A stretch of 64,000 bases of DNA from Thomasclavelia ramosa DSM 1402 (GCF_014131695.1 NZ_CP036346.1:744001-808000), one strand, 5' to 3'; positions 24,405 through 34,525 are shown, counted from the first letter of the stretch. The notes: generated by a model from the letters alone, not told the origin. Numbers and translations are program-made.

Positions 24405-24830
24405 ATGAAGGATTATGAAGTAATGTTCAGTTTAAATAAACTGGCAGGAAATATTGCTAATTATGCAAATGCTCGTTTAAAGCCATATGGATTAACTTTT
24501 ACACAGCTTAGTGTCCTGATTTTTTTAGCCGATAATCAGGATCGAACGATCAATCAAAAAGATATTAGTATGGAATTTGATGTCTCACATGCTACAACAG
24601 TAGGAATAGTTGCACGAATGCATGGCCGTAGTCTTGTTAAGGTTAAAGCGTGCGAATCTGATCGACGAATAACCAATGTTATAATCACAGATCATGGTAA
24701 AGATATGATAGTTCAGACTAGAAAGGTACAAGAGGAATTAGTGCAATTATTTTCTAAATGTTTAGATGAAACAGAAATGACTAATTTTTTTAAATTGATC
24801 AATAAAATTAATCAAGTTTTTAAAACTTAG
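24405..24830 (+). CDS. MarR family transcriptional regulator
   Basis: The 141-residue protein has the MarR layout: dimerisation helices at both ends and a winged helix (FTQLSVLIFLADNQ, NQKDISMEFDVSHATTVGIVARMHGRSLVKVKACESDRR with the D-x-R wing). It is the first gene of an operon with an ABC system and sits behind two identical palindromes, so it probably represses its own operon until a ligand, perhaps an antimicrobial, releases it. The ATG at 24405 follows GGGAGGCGG. Confidence 0.92.
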   Translation: MKDYEVMFSLNKLAGNIANYANARLKPYGLTFTQLSVLIFLADNQDRTINQKDISMEFDVSHATTVGIVARMHGRSLVKVKACESDRRITNVIITDHGKDMIVQTRKVQEELVQLFSKCLDETEMTNFFKLINKINQVFKT

Positions 24831-24843
24831 ATAGGAGAAAAGT

Positions 24844-26154
24844 ATGGGAAATTTTAAGTTTGCAATGACATTACTGGTGAAAGAGTATAAAAAGAGTGCT
24901 TTTTATGCTTTGACAATGGTTTTTGCTATTGCAGTTTGCTTTATCTTTTTTAATATTATGAATAACGACTTATTAGCTGATCCTGGTGCTGTCGTTGGTG
25001 GTACTACATGGAATCAAGTCAATGTACCGCTTTCTACAACATTATCTTTTATCATAATTTGCTTTTGTTGTTTTATGATTTTCTTTGCAAATAGCTTTTT
25101 TATTTCTCGAAAAACTAATGAAATTGCCATTATGACATTATCGGGAAACAGTTCTTTTAAATCTACTAAATATTTGATTTATCAGACATTTGTATTATTA
25201 CTGATTGCAGCACCAATTGGTCTTGCGTTGGGGATGGCAGTTACACCAATCTCAAATTATTGGATGTTTCATTATTTGGGGATTGAGGCATCGATTTATC
25301 ATATACCTTCAGCAGCATTTATGCAGACCATAGTTGTAGTTGCAATGATCCTAGTTGCACTTTGTGTTTTTGCTAGTGGGTATATTTATCGAAATGATAT
25401 TTCAAGTTTGTTACAACAAGAAAAGGCAATGGATTTTAGTGATAAACGTAAATTAGTAATTCCATCAGCTGTTTATTTATTTTTATATGTATTTGGAATA
25501 GTTATGATGTTTATGAATGAGCATAGTGCTACCGCTTATATCGCACCTACCGGGGTAGGGATCGTTGGGGCTATTGGTTTGATTAGATATGCGCTGCCAG
25601 AGTATATTAAGAAGTTTAAAGAAAAGAAATTATTAGAAAAGAGATATGCATTGATTTATGTTTCTAACCTTGGTTATTCAATTCAGCGAGCTATTTTACT
25701 AATTAGTTTAATGATGATTTCTGTTACAGGGATGATTGCGGCAATCGCTGCTAATCAGGGAGCACCTCGTGAATATATTACTGGAGTGATTGGTTACATT
25801 GTAATAATCATTTTGTTAATAACTAGTATCGTTTATAAATTTTGTATGGAGGCCCAGACAAGAAAAACTTTATTTTTTAATCTTTGGAAGATTGGGTATA
25901 CACGAAAAGAAATAACTAAAATAATTAAGTATGAGGTATTTTATTTTTATTTAGTTTTATTATTAATTCCAATGATTTATATAATTATTATTTCAGGATG
26001 TTTTATTTATCATGGGGAGATGTCGGTTGCTTTTGCGTTAGGAGTAATTGGGGTCTACTTTATTCCTGTTGTTTGTTCAGGTTTAATTACTTACTATAAT
26101 TATAAAAAAGCGGTGGTAGCACCGATTCATGGAGGAAAAAATGATGGAAAATAA
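24844..26154 (+). CDS. FtsX-like ABC transporter permease (first of two)
   Basis: The 436-residue protein has about ten membrane segments and the FtsX/BceB-like phrase NSFFISRKTNEIAIMTLSGNS followed by two hydrophobic helices; a second similar unit with EAQTRKTLFFNLWKIGYTRKE occurs near residues 337-360. Two permeases with one ATPase between them are all under the MarR regulator. It overlaps the ATPase gene by 14 bp. An export or sensing role in drug or peptide resistance is inferred from the family; the substrate is unknown. Confidence 0.85.
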   Translation: MGNFKFAMTLLVKEYKKSAFYALTMVFAIAVCFIFFNIMNNDLLADPGAVVGGTTWNQVNVPLSTTLSFIIICFCCFMIFFANSFFISRKTNEIAIMTLSGNSSFKSTKYLIYQTFVLLLIAAPIGLALGMAVTPISNYWMFHYLGIEASIYHIPSAAFMQTIVVVAMILVALCVFASGYIYRNDISSLLQQEKAMDFSDKRKLVIPSAVYLFLYVFGIVMMFMNEHSATAYIAPTGVGIVGAIGLIRYALPEYIKKFKEKKLLEKRYALIYVSNLGYSIQRAILLISLMMISVTGMIAAIAANQGAPREYITGVIGYIVIIILLITSIVYKFCMEAQTRKTLFFNLWKIGYTRKEITKIIKYEVFYFYLVLLLIPMIYIIIISGCFIYHGEMSVAFALGVIGVYFIPVVCSGLITYYNYKKAVVAPIHGGKNDGK

Positions 26155-26911
26155 AATTTTAGTTGCTAAAAATGTAACAAAAATATATGGTGTAGGGACA
26201 AAAAACCCCTATACTGCGTTAAGTGATGTTTCTTTAGAAATGTATGAGGGAGAATTTGTTTGTGTCATGGGTCCTTCAGGAGCTGGTAAATCGACTTTTA
26301 TTAACAATTTATCAACAATCGATATTCCAACTAAAGGTTTTGTTTATATTAATGGTAAAGAGGTACGACAAATGTCGGAGGGAGAAATTGGTAAATTCAG
26401 ATATGAAAATTTAGGATTTATTTTTCAAGAATTTAATTTATTAGATTCACTAACGATTTTTGAAAATATTGCTGTACCGCTGACGTTAGCAGGAAAATCA
26501 AAAGTAGAGATAAAAGCAGCAGTTGCAAAGATTGCAAAACGGTTAGATGTCGAGCAGATTTTGAATAAATATCCAAGTGAGTGTTCTGGGGGACAAAGAC
26601 AAAGGGCAGCAATTTGTCGGGCTTTAGTTACTAATCCAAAGATTATTGTAGCTGATGAACCAACTGGAAATCTTGATAGTAAAAATTCTCATGAATTGTT
26701 ATCGTTGTTTAGAGATTTAAATATTAATGACGGTGTATCTATTTTAATGGTAACTCATGATTCTAAAATTGCTTCGTATTCATCGAAATTATTATATATT
26801 AAAGATGGTGTGATTGATGAAACAATAGAGCGAAAAGATATGAGTCAAAAAGAGTATTTTTACAAAATCGTTGATATTAATTCGACAGAATCGCAAGCGT
26901 TGTTTGACTAA
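26141..26911 (+). CDS. ABC transporter ATP-binding protein (MacB/BceA-like)
   Basis: The 256-residue ATPase has Walker A GPSGAGKST, Q-loop FQEFNL, signature CSGGQRQRAAICRAL, Walker B IIVADEPTGNLDS and H-loop VTHDS, the pattern of the LolD/MacB/BceA group that drives FtsX-fold permeases. The ATG at 26141 follows GGAGGAAA. It lies between two FtsX-like permeases and its stop codon overlaps the next start (TAATG). Confidence 0.93.
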   Translation: MMENKILVAKNVTKIYGVGTKNPYTALSDVSLEMYEGEFVCVMGPSGAGKSTFINNLSTIDIPTKGFVYINGKEVRQMSEGEIGKFRYENLGFIFQEFNLLDSLTIFENIAVPLTLAGKSKVEIKAAVAKIAKRLDVEQILNKYPSECSGGQRQRAAICRALVTNPKIIVADEPTGNLDSKNSHELLSLFRDLNINDGVSILMVTHDSKIASYSSKLLYIKDGVIDETIERKDMSQKEYFYKIVDINSTESQALFD

Positions 26912-28173
26912 TGGGCTTAATAAAATTAGCAATAAGATCTTTAAAAACTGATTTTTTAAAGAGTTTATTTTATTTTCTATCTTTTGTTTTAACAACGATT
27001 TTTATTTTTTTATTCTTTAATCTTACACTTAATCCTAGTACAGGGATCAATCTTGGTGGGAATGATGCAAAGTTGATTACTACGATAGCTGCTTTTGTAA
27101 TTTTGATTGCAATGGTTTGTGTATTTATGGCTAATGATTTTTATGTTTTAGCGAAAACTAAAGATGTGTCAATTGTTTTGATGTCAGGGGCATCTGTTTA
27201 TCAAGTTGGGATTTATTTGCTTTTACAGAGTACGATTATCATGTTTTTAGCTATTCCAATTGGTTTTGTCATTAGTTATCCTCTAGTTCCTTTAGTAAAT
27301 AATTTACTTTTTATGGTCTTTGATTATCAAGGAAGTTTAAATTATATTTCGAGTAATACTTTTATGGCAACTGCTATCATTTTATTTTGTGAAATTGGCT
27401 GGTGTACGCTTTTAAATATGGGATATTGTTATCGTACCAGCATCAATAAGATGGTGACTGCAAATGTTAAAATTGAAAAATTTGGAATAGGCGTAAAGAA
27501 ACTATCAAATCGAATATATCTTGTTTTGTTTATTTTACCAATGATCGTATTTCCTTTTCTTAATGATACAGCTAGTCATTTATTGATTGCTCTTATTGGA
27601 ATAATTGGTGTTTATGGCCTAGTTAAGAATATAATTCCTGAATTCATTGAAAATCGGCAAACTAATGAATCGTTAGAAGACCGCTGTTTATTAATTACGC
27701 TGGGAAATGTTCGCTATGATCTAGAAAAAGTTAGAATGCTTGTTTTAGTAATAACCATAGCAGCGATTATTTTGATGTGTACAACTATTTATACTTTAGA
27801 TACCCCATTGATTAGTATGGTTACGTTGATGTCATATTTTAGTGTCATGGTATTGTTATCGATTACAACTATTTTTAAAGTAGGAATGGAATTGCAAGGA
27901 CGAAAAAGGAGCTTTCTTAACTTGTATCATATGGGGTATGATCTAAAAGATTTAAAAAAGATAATCGATTTGGAAATGATTATCTTCTATGGTTTAATTA
28001 TTGTTATTCCTTTGTTGTATCAAATAATTATTTTAATTAAATTGTATAGTTTAGGATTGATTAATTTTTATCTAGTGGGGGGATTGTTATTGATTCAAAT
28101 TATCCCAATGCTAGTTTGTATGATTATTTGTACGCTCATGTACCAAAAAGTTTTGCCGGAACCGATTATTTGA
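26911..28173 (+). CDS. FtsX-like ABC transporter permease (second of two)
   Basis: The 420-residue protein parallels the permease at 24844: VFMANDFYVLAKTKDVSIVLMSGAS and later GMELQGRKRSFLNLYHMGYDLKD are the matching cytosolic turns, so the two are paralogues expected to form a heterodimer with the ATPase. It overlaps the ATPase stop by one base and overlaps the convergent phosphodiesterase gene by 8 bp at its end. Confidence 0.83.
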   Translation: MGLIKLAIRSLKTDFLKSLFYFLSFVLTTIFIFLFFNLTLNPSTGINLGGNDAKLITTIAAFVILIAMVCVFMANDFYVLAKTKDVSIVLMSGASVYQVGIYLLLQSTIIMFLAIPIGFVISYPLVPLVNNLLFMVFDYQGSLNYISSNTFMATAIILFCEIGWCTLLNMGYCYRTSINKMVTANVKIEKFGIGVKKLSNRIYLVLFILPMIVFPFLNDTASHLLIALIGIIGVYGLVKNIIPEFIENRQTNESLEDRCLLITLGNVRYDLEKVRMLVLVITIAAIILMCTTIYTLDTPLISMVTLMSYFSVMVLLSITTIFKVGMELQGRKRSFLNLYHMGYDLKDLKKIIDLEMIIFYGLIIVIPLLYQIIILIKLYSLGLINFYLVGGLLLIQIIPMLVCMIICTLMYQKVLPEPII

Positions 28174-28705
28174 ACCATTTTTTATAAAATGGTTCTTTTC
28201 TTTTAGGACGTTCCATTGGGGAAAAAGGGTCACATGGTTCTAATGTCGTGACATCATAAAAAGTACTTTTTTTTGTCTTAGTATCAAAAATACAATAAGT
28301 TGGATTACGATACTGACCTCTAGGATAACAAACACTACCAGGATTAATAAAAGTGATTCCTTCATGAAAATCGTAATAAGGTCGATGAGTGTGCCCGAAA
28401 CAAACTATATCAGCTCCCTTTTCTTTTGCGATATGGGTTAAATAATCTAGGTTATAATCAACATCATAGCGATGACCATGGACAATATAAAATTTTAAAT
28501 CATCGATTGTAATAAATAATTCATCAGGAATATTACCAAAATCGTTATTACCACGGACTAAATAAAAACTATTAAGATTGATGCCATCATAAGTCATATA
28601 AATATCACCGCAGTGAATGTAATAGTTAACAGAGTTGTTTTTTAAAAGGGTTAATAAATCGGTTTTAGAAACAGAATGAGAATCTGATAAAATCATTATT
28701 TTCAT
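28166..28705 (-). CDS. YfcE/MJ0936-type metallophosphodiesterase
   Basis: The 179-residue protein has the calcineurin-like metal motifs in order: ILSDSHS (D-x-H), IHCGD, RGNND, VHGH and FGHTHRP. These bind two metal ions. Family members hydrolyse phosphodiesters on artificial substrates and physiological targets are uncertain. It ends in a lysine-rich segment encoded by the terminator hairpin shared with the convergent permease gene. Confidence 0.92.
   Translation of the reverse strand: MKIMILSDSHSVSKTDLLTLLKNNSVNYYIHCGDIYMTYDGINLNSFYLVRGNNDFGNIPDELFITIDDLKFYIVHGHRYDVDYNLDYLTHIAKEKGADIVCFGHTHRPYYDFHEGITFINPGSVCYPRGQYRNPTYCIFDTKTKKSTFYDVTTLEPCDPFSPMERPKRKEPFYKKWFK
28172..28195. terminator. 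bidirectional terminator between convergent genes
   Basis: GAACCATTTT-TTAT-AAAATGGTTC with T-rich flanks; it overlaps the last codons of both convergent genes. Confidence 0.7.
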
Positions 28706-28802
28706 AATAGACCTCCTAATTGATTTAATTTTAGCACGATTTTTATGAAAATTCTTGTAATATGAGTAGCATTATTTAATTTATTTATTAAAAAAGTAGA
28801 AA

Positions 28803-28831
28803 TTGGATTGAGAATAGTTTCGTGATATAAT
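28803..28831 (+). promoter_or_regulatory. promoter of the second ABC system
   Basis: TTGGAT (28803-28808), 17-bp spacer ending in TGA, TATAAT (28826-28831): an extended -10 promoter. Confidence 0.65.
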
Positions 28832-28868
28832 TATGTATATGTTTTAATTAGAAAGGTAGTGATGATAA

Positions 28869-29573
28869 ATGAAAAGTTTCATTACATTTAATAATGTTAA
28901 AAAGACATATAAAGTTGGTGATGTCGAAATCAATGCATCAGATGGTGTTGATTTTGAAGTTAATAAAGGTGAATTTGTAGTAATTGTTGGGCCTTCTGGT
29001 GCTGGAAAAACAACTATTTTGAATCTTTTAGGGGGAATGGATAAAGCAACAAGTGGGCAAATTTTAGTTGATGGTCAAGATGTTGCTAAATATAGTGAAA
29101 GACAGTTGACGCAATATCGACGAGATGACATTGGTTTTGTTTTTCAATTTTATAATTTGGTTCAAAATCTGACGGCTTTAGAAAATGTTGAATTAGCTAC
29201 CCAGATATCGAAGAATCCTTTAGATGTGAGAATGGTTTTGGAACGTGTAGGATTAAATAAACGGTTAGATAATTTTCCGGCTCAGTTATCAGGTGGTGAG
29301 CAGCAGCGGGTGGCTATTGCGCGAGCAATTGCTAAAAATCCTAAACTGCTTTTATGTGATGAACCGACAGGAGCATTAGATTATCAAACCGGTAAAGCGA
29401 TTTTAGGATTACTACGGGAGATGTGCGATAAATATACAATGACAGTAATTGTTATTACTCATAATAGTGCTTTAGCTCCAATGGCAGATCGAATCATTCA
29501 TCTTAAAAATGGTCAAGTAGCTTCAATGAATATAAACGAACATCCTAAGTCAATCGCGGAAATTGAGTGGTAA
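28869..29573 (+). CDS. ABC transporter ATP-binding protein (LolD/MacB-like)
   Basis: The 234-residue ATPase has Walker [11 protein letters not shown]-loop FQFYNLV, signature [15 protein letters not shown], Walker [13 protein letters not shown] and H-loop ITHNS. It pairs with the very large FtsX-fold permease that starts one base after its stop. This two-gene arrangement is common in Firmicutes for MacB-like systems; the substrate is unknown. Confidence 0.94.
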   Translation: MKSFITFNNVKKTYKVGDVEINASDGVDFEVNKGEFVVIVGPSGAGKTTILNLLGGMDKATSGQILVDGQDVAKYSERQLTQYRRDDIGFVFQFYNLVQNLTALENVELATQISKNPLDVRMVLERVGLNKRLDNFPAQLSGGEQQRVAIARAIAKNPKLLLCDEPTGALDYQTGKAILGLLREMCDKYTMTVIVITHNSALAPMADRIIHLKNGQVASMNINEHPKSIAEIEW

Positions 29574-29574
29574 T

Positions 29575-32500
29575 ATGAAAAAGAGAGCATATGTAAAAAA
29601 TCAAATTCAAATAATAAAAAAAACTAAAGCACGTTTTTTGTCGATTTTTTGTATTGTCTTTTTAGGTGCTGCCTTTTTTGCAGGACTCCGGCATACGGCT
29701 TCAATTATGGAAATAACGATGGATAGTTATCTTCAAGAACACGCTTTCAATGATCTTAATTACGTTGCAACACTAGGATTTACAAATGAGGATATAGAAG
29801 CTGTTAAAAAAATTGAGCAAGTCGCTCAGGTTGAATATGGAAATCGCTTTGATGCTTTGATCCAAGTTGGTGATAATGTCAAAGGAACGACAGTATATAC
29901 AAATGAGAGTTTTGATAATAAGGTCAATAAAATTGAATTAGTTGATGGTACAGTTCCAGTTGCTGATGATGAATGTTTGGTGGATAATAATTATGCTTCA
30001 AGAAATAAAATCAAAGTAGGAAGTAAGATAACATTAACTAATGATAATGGTGAAAAGAAATTTAAGGTTGTTGGATTGATCAATGATCCTCGTTATTTTA
30101 GTACGATTGAACGGGGGACAAATACTCTCGGTGATGGAACTAATGAGGCTTTTGTTGAAATTTTAGCTCAAGGCAATGAATCATTAGCTTTACCGCAAGA
30201 TCTATATGATCTTCGTAATGGAACTGTTTTTAATGAAATTCGAGTGACTTTAAAAAACAGTGATGATAATAATATTTTTAGTGATGATTATTTAAGTTAT
30301 GTAAAAGATGTTAATAAAGAAATTAAAAAAGTTCTTAGTGGTAAAGTTGCTCAGGTCAATGAGGAATTAGCGGGTGATGCTAATCGTGAATTAGAAAAAG
30401 GCGAACAGGAATATAATGATGGTATCAATGAATACCAAGATGGATTAGCTCAATATAACAATGGTCTTAGCCAATATGAAAGTGGCTTAAAGCAGTATCA
30501 AGATGGTTTAAATAAATACAATGATGGGTATCGTCAATATCAAAATGGTCTAAAGCAATATCAAGATGGAAAAGCTCAGTACGATCAAGGAGTCAGTGAT
30601 TATCAGCTGGGAAAAGCTCAGTATGATCAAGGAATCAGTGCATATAATGAGGGGATAAATCAATATAATAATGGACTGAATCAGTATAATGTGGGAATTG
30701 AGCAATATAATCAAAGTGTAGTACAATTACAATATTTAATTGAGAATAATTTAATTACGCCAGAAGATGCTGCAATAATGCAAGAAAAGTTGAACGAGAC
30801 TAAAATTCAACTGGATGCAACTAAAAAAACTTTGGATGCGAGCAAGCTGGAATTGGACAATAATGGTGCTGTTTTGGCTGCTACAGCTAATCAATTGGAA
30901 AGTGCAAGAATTACGTTAGCAAATACGAAAGTTACTTTAGACAGCTCCAAAGCCCAGTTAGATGAAACAGCGATAACTTTGACTAATTCTAAAAAACAAC
31001 TGGACGATTCTAAAATTACATTAGACAAGACAAAAGTTTTACTGGATGAAACAAAGATTAAATTAGATGAAGCGAAAACATCGTTAGATGATGCTAAGAT
31101 AAAACTGGATGAGGCTCGCAGTGCCATTGATGATATTCCAACTGGAAAACTGATTAGTTTAACACGTGAGGAAAGTGCTAGTATCTTAAGCTATGATTCT
31201 GCTTGTCAATCAATGAAAGCCATTGCAGTAGTCTTTCCACTGATCTTTTTCTTGGTCGCTGCATTAGTTAGTTTAACAACAATGACTCGAATGGTTGAAG
31301 AACAGCGAGTCCAAAGCGGAACCTTCAGAGCTTTAGGATATGATAAAAAAGATGTAATTAATCAATATTTGATTTATGCTTTTTTAGCTACTTTCGTGGC
31401 TAGTGTATTAGGAATTATCGCAGGAGTATATTTCTTCCCAAGTATTATTTATTTCTTGTATCGTAAAATGTTGTTTAATGTCGGTGCACCAATCAAGATT
31501 TCATTTGATACTTTTATTTGTATCCAAACATTTTTGATTTCAGTAGCGATTACTTTATTAGTTACTTACATAGTGACACGTCAAGAATTAAGTGAGATGC
31601 CAGCTAGTCTGCTTAGACCTAAGGCCCCTAAAATGGGAAAAAGAATTGTTCTAGAAAGAATAACATTTATTTGGAAACGTTTGTCTTTTAATCAAAAAGT
31701 TACGATGCGAAATATTTTTAGGTATAAAAAGCGTTTCTTTATGTCGATTATAGGAATTGCTGGTTGTGCGGCTTTAATTGTTACTGGATTTGGGATCAAG
31801 AATTCGGTTTCTACTTTAGCAGATAAGCAATATGGTGATATTTTTACTTACGATGGAATGGTTGTATTTGATCGTAATCTAAGTAATGATCAATTAAAAA
31901 AAGAAAAGGATGAGTTTGAGAGTTTAAGTAGTGTAAAAGATTGCAGTAGTTTTTATCGAAAAACGATCACAGTTGTAGGAAGTAAAGATCATTATGGTAC
32001 ATTAGAAGTATTTAAGAATAATGAGGAACTTAGCAAATATACAAATCTAGAGAATTATCAAACAGGTGAAAAAATTAAATTAAATAATCAGGGGGTTGTT
32101 ATTTCAGCTAAATTATCAGAATTATTAGGAGTAACGATTGGAGATAAAATAAATATAACGATTGATGAAAAAGATTATCAGGTTAAAATTACAGGAGTAA
32201 TGTTATTGTATTTTCAACACCATATATATATGAGTGAAGAATTTTATCGAGGTCTAACAGGTGAGACACCAGTTAATAATTATGCGTATTTTAATTTAGA
32301 AGATGATGGCAATCGTAAAACTGTTACTAACTATTGCGACAAGGATAGCAATATTGATTCATTAAATTATGTTAAAGGAATTAGTCAAGCATTTAGAGAT
32401 CAAATGGGCAGTATCGATAGTGTTGTTGTGATATTGATTGCTTGTGCCGGGGCCTTAGCTTTTATTGTCTTGTATAATCTAACAAATATTAATATTCAAG

Positions 32501-32814
32501 AACGTAAAAGTGAAATTGCAACTATAAAGGTATTAGGCTTTTATCCACGTGAGGTGTATGATTATGTATTTAGAGAAAACCTAATTTTATCAGCAATCGG
32601 ATCAATTGTAGGATTAGGAATTGGGAAAGTTTTACATATGTTTATCATTAATGCGGTAGAAGTTGAAGTAGCTATGTTTATTAGAAGTGTTAATTTAATG
32701 AGTTATGTTTATGCAATAATTATTACAATGATCTTTACTTATTTAATTGATTTTGGAATGCGAAAAGTTTTAAAAAATATTGATATGGTTGAGTCATTAA
32801 AGAGCATTGAATAA
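29575..32814 (+). CDS. large FtsX-fold ABC permease with heptad-repeat extracellular stalk
   Basis: The 1079-residue permease has an N-terminal membrane helix (about 19-38), a MacB-like extracellular domain, a long repeat region, then FtsX units at about 535-675 and 965-1075. The repeat region has two parts: 275-387, in seven-residue units such as QYxxGLx, and 402-519, in units such as LDxTKxx. Together they should form an antiparallel coiled-coil hairpin outside the cell. The FtsX units are recognisable from EQRVQSGTFRALGYDKKDV and ERKSEIATIKVLGFYPREV. Such a stalk could span the peptidoglycan. The start at 29575 has a weak ribosome binding site, suggesting coupling to the ATPase. Confidence 0.88.
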   Translation: MKKRAYVKNQIQIIKKTKARFLSIFCIVFLGAAFFAGLRHTASIMEITMDSYLQEHAFNDLNYVATLGFTNEDIEAVKKIEQVAQVEYGNRFDALIQVGDNVKGTTVYTNESFDNKVNKIELVDGTVPVADDECLVDNNYASRNKIKVGSKITLTNDNGEKKFKVVGLINDPRYFSTIERGTNTLGDGTNEAFVEILAQGNESLALPQDLYDLRNGTVFNEIRVTLKNSDDNNIFSDDYLSYVKDVNKEIKKVLSGKVAQVNEELAGDANRELEKGEQEYNDGINEYQDGLAQYNNGLSQYESGLKQYQDGLNKYNDGYRQYQNGLKQYQDGKAQYDQGVSDYQLGKAQYDQGISAYNEGINQYNNGLNQYNVGIEQYNQSVVQLQYLIENNLITPEDAAIMQEKLNETKIQLDATKKTLDASKLELDNNGAVLAATANQLESARITLANTKVTLDSSKAQLDETAITLTNSKKQLDDSKITLDKTKVLLDETKIKLDEAKTSLDDAKIKLDEARSAIDDIPTGKLISLTREESASILSYDSACQSMKAIAVVFPLIFFLVAALVSLTTMTRMVEEQRVQSGTFRALGYDKKDVINQYLIYAFLATFVASVLGIIAGVYFFPSIIYFLYRKMLFNVGAPIKISFDTFICIQTFLISVAITLLVTYIVTRQELSEMPASLLRPKAPKMGKRIVLERITFIWKRLSFNQKVTMRNIFRYKKRFFMSIIGIAGCAALIVTGFGIKNSVSTLADKQYGDIFTYDGMVVFDRNLSNDQLKKEKDEFESLSSVKDCSSFYRKTITVVGSKDHYGTLEVFKNNEELSKYTNLENYQTGEKIKLNNQGVVISAKLSELLGVTIGDKINITIDEKDYQVKITGVMLLYFQHHIYMSEEFYRGLTGETPVNNYAYFNLEDDGNRKTVTNYCDKDSNIDSLNYVKGISQAFRDQMGSIDSVVVILIACAGALAFIVLYNLTNINIQERKSEIATIKVLGFYPREVYDYVFRENLILSAIGSIVGLGIGKVLHMFIINAVEVEVAMFIRSVNLMSYVYAIIITMIFTYLIDFGMRKVLKNIDMVESLKSIE

Positions 32815-32937
32815 GGTATTTTTAGTTATAAATTCTGGATAATATTATTATTAATATTTATGTTTATGGTAATTTCTATTTAGGACTATGTAAAATCTTA
32901 TAAATTTCTTAAGAAATCTTAAAAAAATTATTCTCTT

Positions 32938-32997
32938 GAAAGCTAAGCGGAGCTTGCGATACAGCCAAAGGACAAAAATGAAAGAGCTTTCAGGGCT
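32938..32997 (+). ncRNA. possible structured leader (pseudoknot) upstream of the NlpC/P60 gene
   Basis: GAAAGCT (32938-32944) can pair with AGCTTTC (32985-32991), enclosing an AAGC-GGA-GCTT hairpin; AGCC in the loop (32963-32966) can pair with GGCT beyond the stem (32994-32997), which would form a pseudoknot. It lies 60 bp upstream of a cell-wall hydrolase gene. I do not recognise a known riboswitch class. Confidence 0.35.
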
Positions 32998-33059
32998 AGA
33001 TTTTTCTAAAAAATAGTAATATAATAACAATTGGATATATTATTGAAAGGAGGTAACGA

Positions 33060-34502
33060 ATGGATAGAAATATTAAGACAAGCTTTAAAAATGTAGTTGA
33101 CGAGTATATCGTTAATCGTAAAGCAATGTTCATTCCGATTGCAGCTGTTGCTAGTTTTATGCTAGTTGGTTATGCAGCAGCAGACAAAGAAAAACCTGAG
33201 ATTAAGTCTAATCAAATCGATCTTGCCTATGGTGAGAAATTTGATGTAGATAGTATTGATATTACTGATAATAAGGACAGTCGTGATTTAATTGAAGTAT
33301 CAGCTGACACTTCATCATTAAATGTAACACAATTAGGTTCTTATAAAGTATCAGTTACTGCAACTGATAGTGGTTCTAATGTTGCTACAAAAACAGTTCA
33401 AGTTAATGTAGTAGATAATGAGGGACCAAAATTTGAATCATTAGGTTCAAATCAAGGATACACAATTGATGTTCCTGTAAAAGGAAGTACAGATTTCGCT
33501 AGCTATGTTAAGGCTAATGATAATGTTGATGGTGATGTAACTCCATTTATCGAGGCTAATACCCCATTAAATACAGAGGTTAAAGGTCAACAAGATATTA
33601 CTTTAAAGGCTACTGATAGTTCAGGTAATGAAACTGTTAAAACTTTTACATTCGCTGTTAGCGATTTAGAAGCTCCGGTTATTAATTTAACCCAAGGAGA
33701 AAATGTTACTGTAGATTACGGAAGTGGTTTTGATTTAAATAATTTTGTAAATGTTACAGATAACTTAGATGGTACTTTAGTACCAACTGTTGAAGGATCT
33801 ATTGATACTTCAAAAATTGATGAAACGCAAACATTGAAAATTTCTGCAACTGATAGTTCAGGAAATGTTAGTGAGGCTAACTTAAATGTTGTTGTTAAAG
33901 ATTTATCAGCTCCTGTAATTAGTTTAACAAAATCTTCAATTACAGTTAATGCTGGTGAAAATGTTGATTTTAATGCATATATTGCTTCAGCAATTGATAA
34001 CAAAGATGGTGATGTTAAAGCCAATGTCAAAGTTGATGCTCCTAGTACAGCGAAAGCTGGTACTAAAACAGCTACATATACAGTAACTGATGCAGCCGGT
34101 AACACAGGTACCGCGAGCTTATCAGTAAAGGTAAATGCAGTTTATGGCGGGGCAGCAAGTAATAACTATGGTAATAGTGTTTTATCAGCTGCTTATTCTA
34201 GATTAGGGTGTCCATATGTATGGGGAGCAGACGGTCCAAATTCATTTGACTGTTCAGGTTTTGTCAAATGGTGTTACTCACGTGTAGGAATTTCACTTCC
34301 ACACTCATCTTCAGCTCAAAAGAATGCAGGTACACAAATTAGTATTTCCCAAGCACAGCCAGGAGATATCTTATGGAAATCAGGACATGTTGGTATTTAT
34401 ATTGGTAATGGTCAATATATTCATGCCCCAAGAACTGGTGATGTAGTTAAGATTTCATCTGTGTCTGGTTCAGGATTCGTTTGTGCTGTAAGAGTAAAAT
34501 AA
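33060..34502 (+). CDS. secreted NlpC/P60 peptidoglycan hydrolase with Ig-like repeats
   Basis: The 480-residue protein has an N-terminal hydrophobic segment (about 22-41, signal or anchor), four bacterial Ig-like (DUF5011/HYR-type) repeats over about 46-365, each with a D-x-x-G-N-V/E-x-x-K turn, and a C-terminal NlpC/P60 domain from about 375. Catalytic Cys398 is in FDCSGFVKW, with His in SGHVGIYIG and a further His in YIHAP. These enzymes cleave D-Glu-diaminopimelate bonds in stem peptides. Strong AAAGGAGG. Monocistronic with a terminator. Confidence 0.93.
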   Translation: MDRNIKTSFKNVVDEYIVNRKAMFIPIAAVASFMLVGYAAADKEKPEIKSNQIDLAYGEKFDVDSIDITDNKDSRDLIEVSADTSSLNVTQLGSYKVSVTATDSGSNVATKTVQVNVVDNEGPKFESLGSNQGYTIDVPVKGSTDFASYVKANDNVDGDVTPFIEANTPLNTEVKGQQDITLKATDSSGNETVKTFTFAVSDLEAPVINLTQGENVTVDYGSGFDLNNFVNVTDNLDGTLVPTVEGSIDTSKIDETQTLKISATDSSGNVSEANLNVVVKDLSAPVISLTKSSITVNAGENVDFNAYIASAIDNKDGDVKANVKVDAPSTAKAGTKTATYTVTDAAGNTGTASLSVKVNAVYGGAASNNYGNSVLSAAYSRLGCPYVWGADGPNSFDCSGFVKWCYSRVGISLPHSSSAQKNAGTQISISQAQPGDILWKSGHVGIYIGNGQYIHAPRTGDVVKISSVSGSGFVCAVRVK

Positions 34503-34525
34503 AAATTGAATATAACAACTAATTA

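Noticed and set aside
30400-31130. CRISPR array or tandem satellite in the permease gene
   Set aside because: The repeats are 21-bp coding units without spacers; they follow the heptad protein pattern and stay in frame.
32938-32997. ydaO c-di-AMP or GEMM c-di-GMP riboswitch
   Set aside because: The conserved sequence blocks of those classes, as I know them, are not present; only a generic pseudoknot fold can be drawn.
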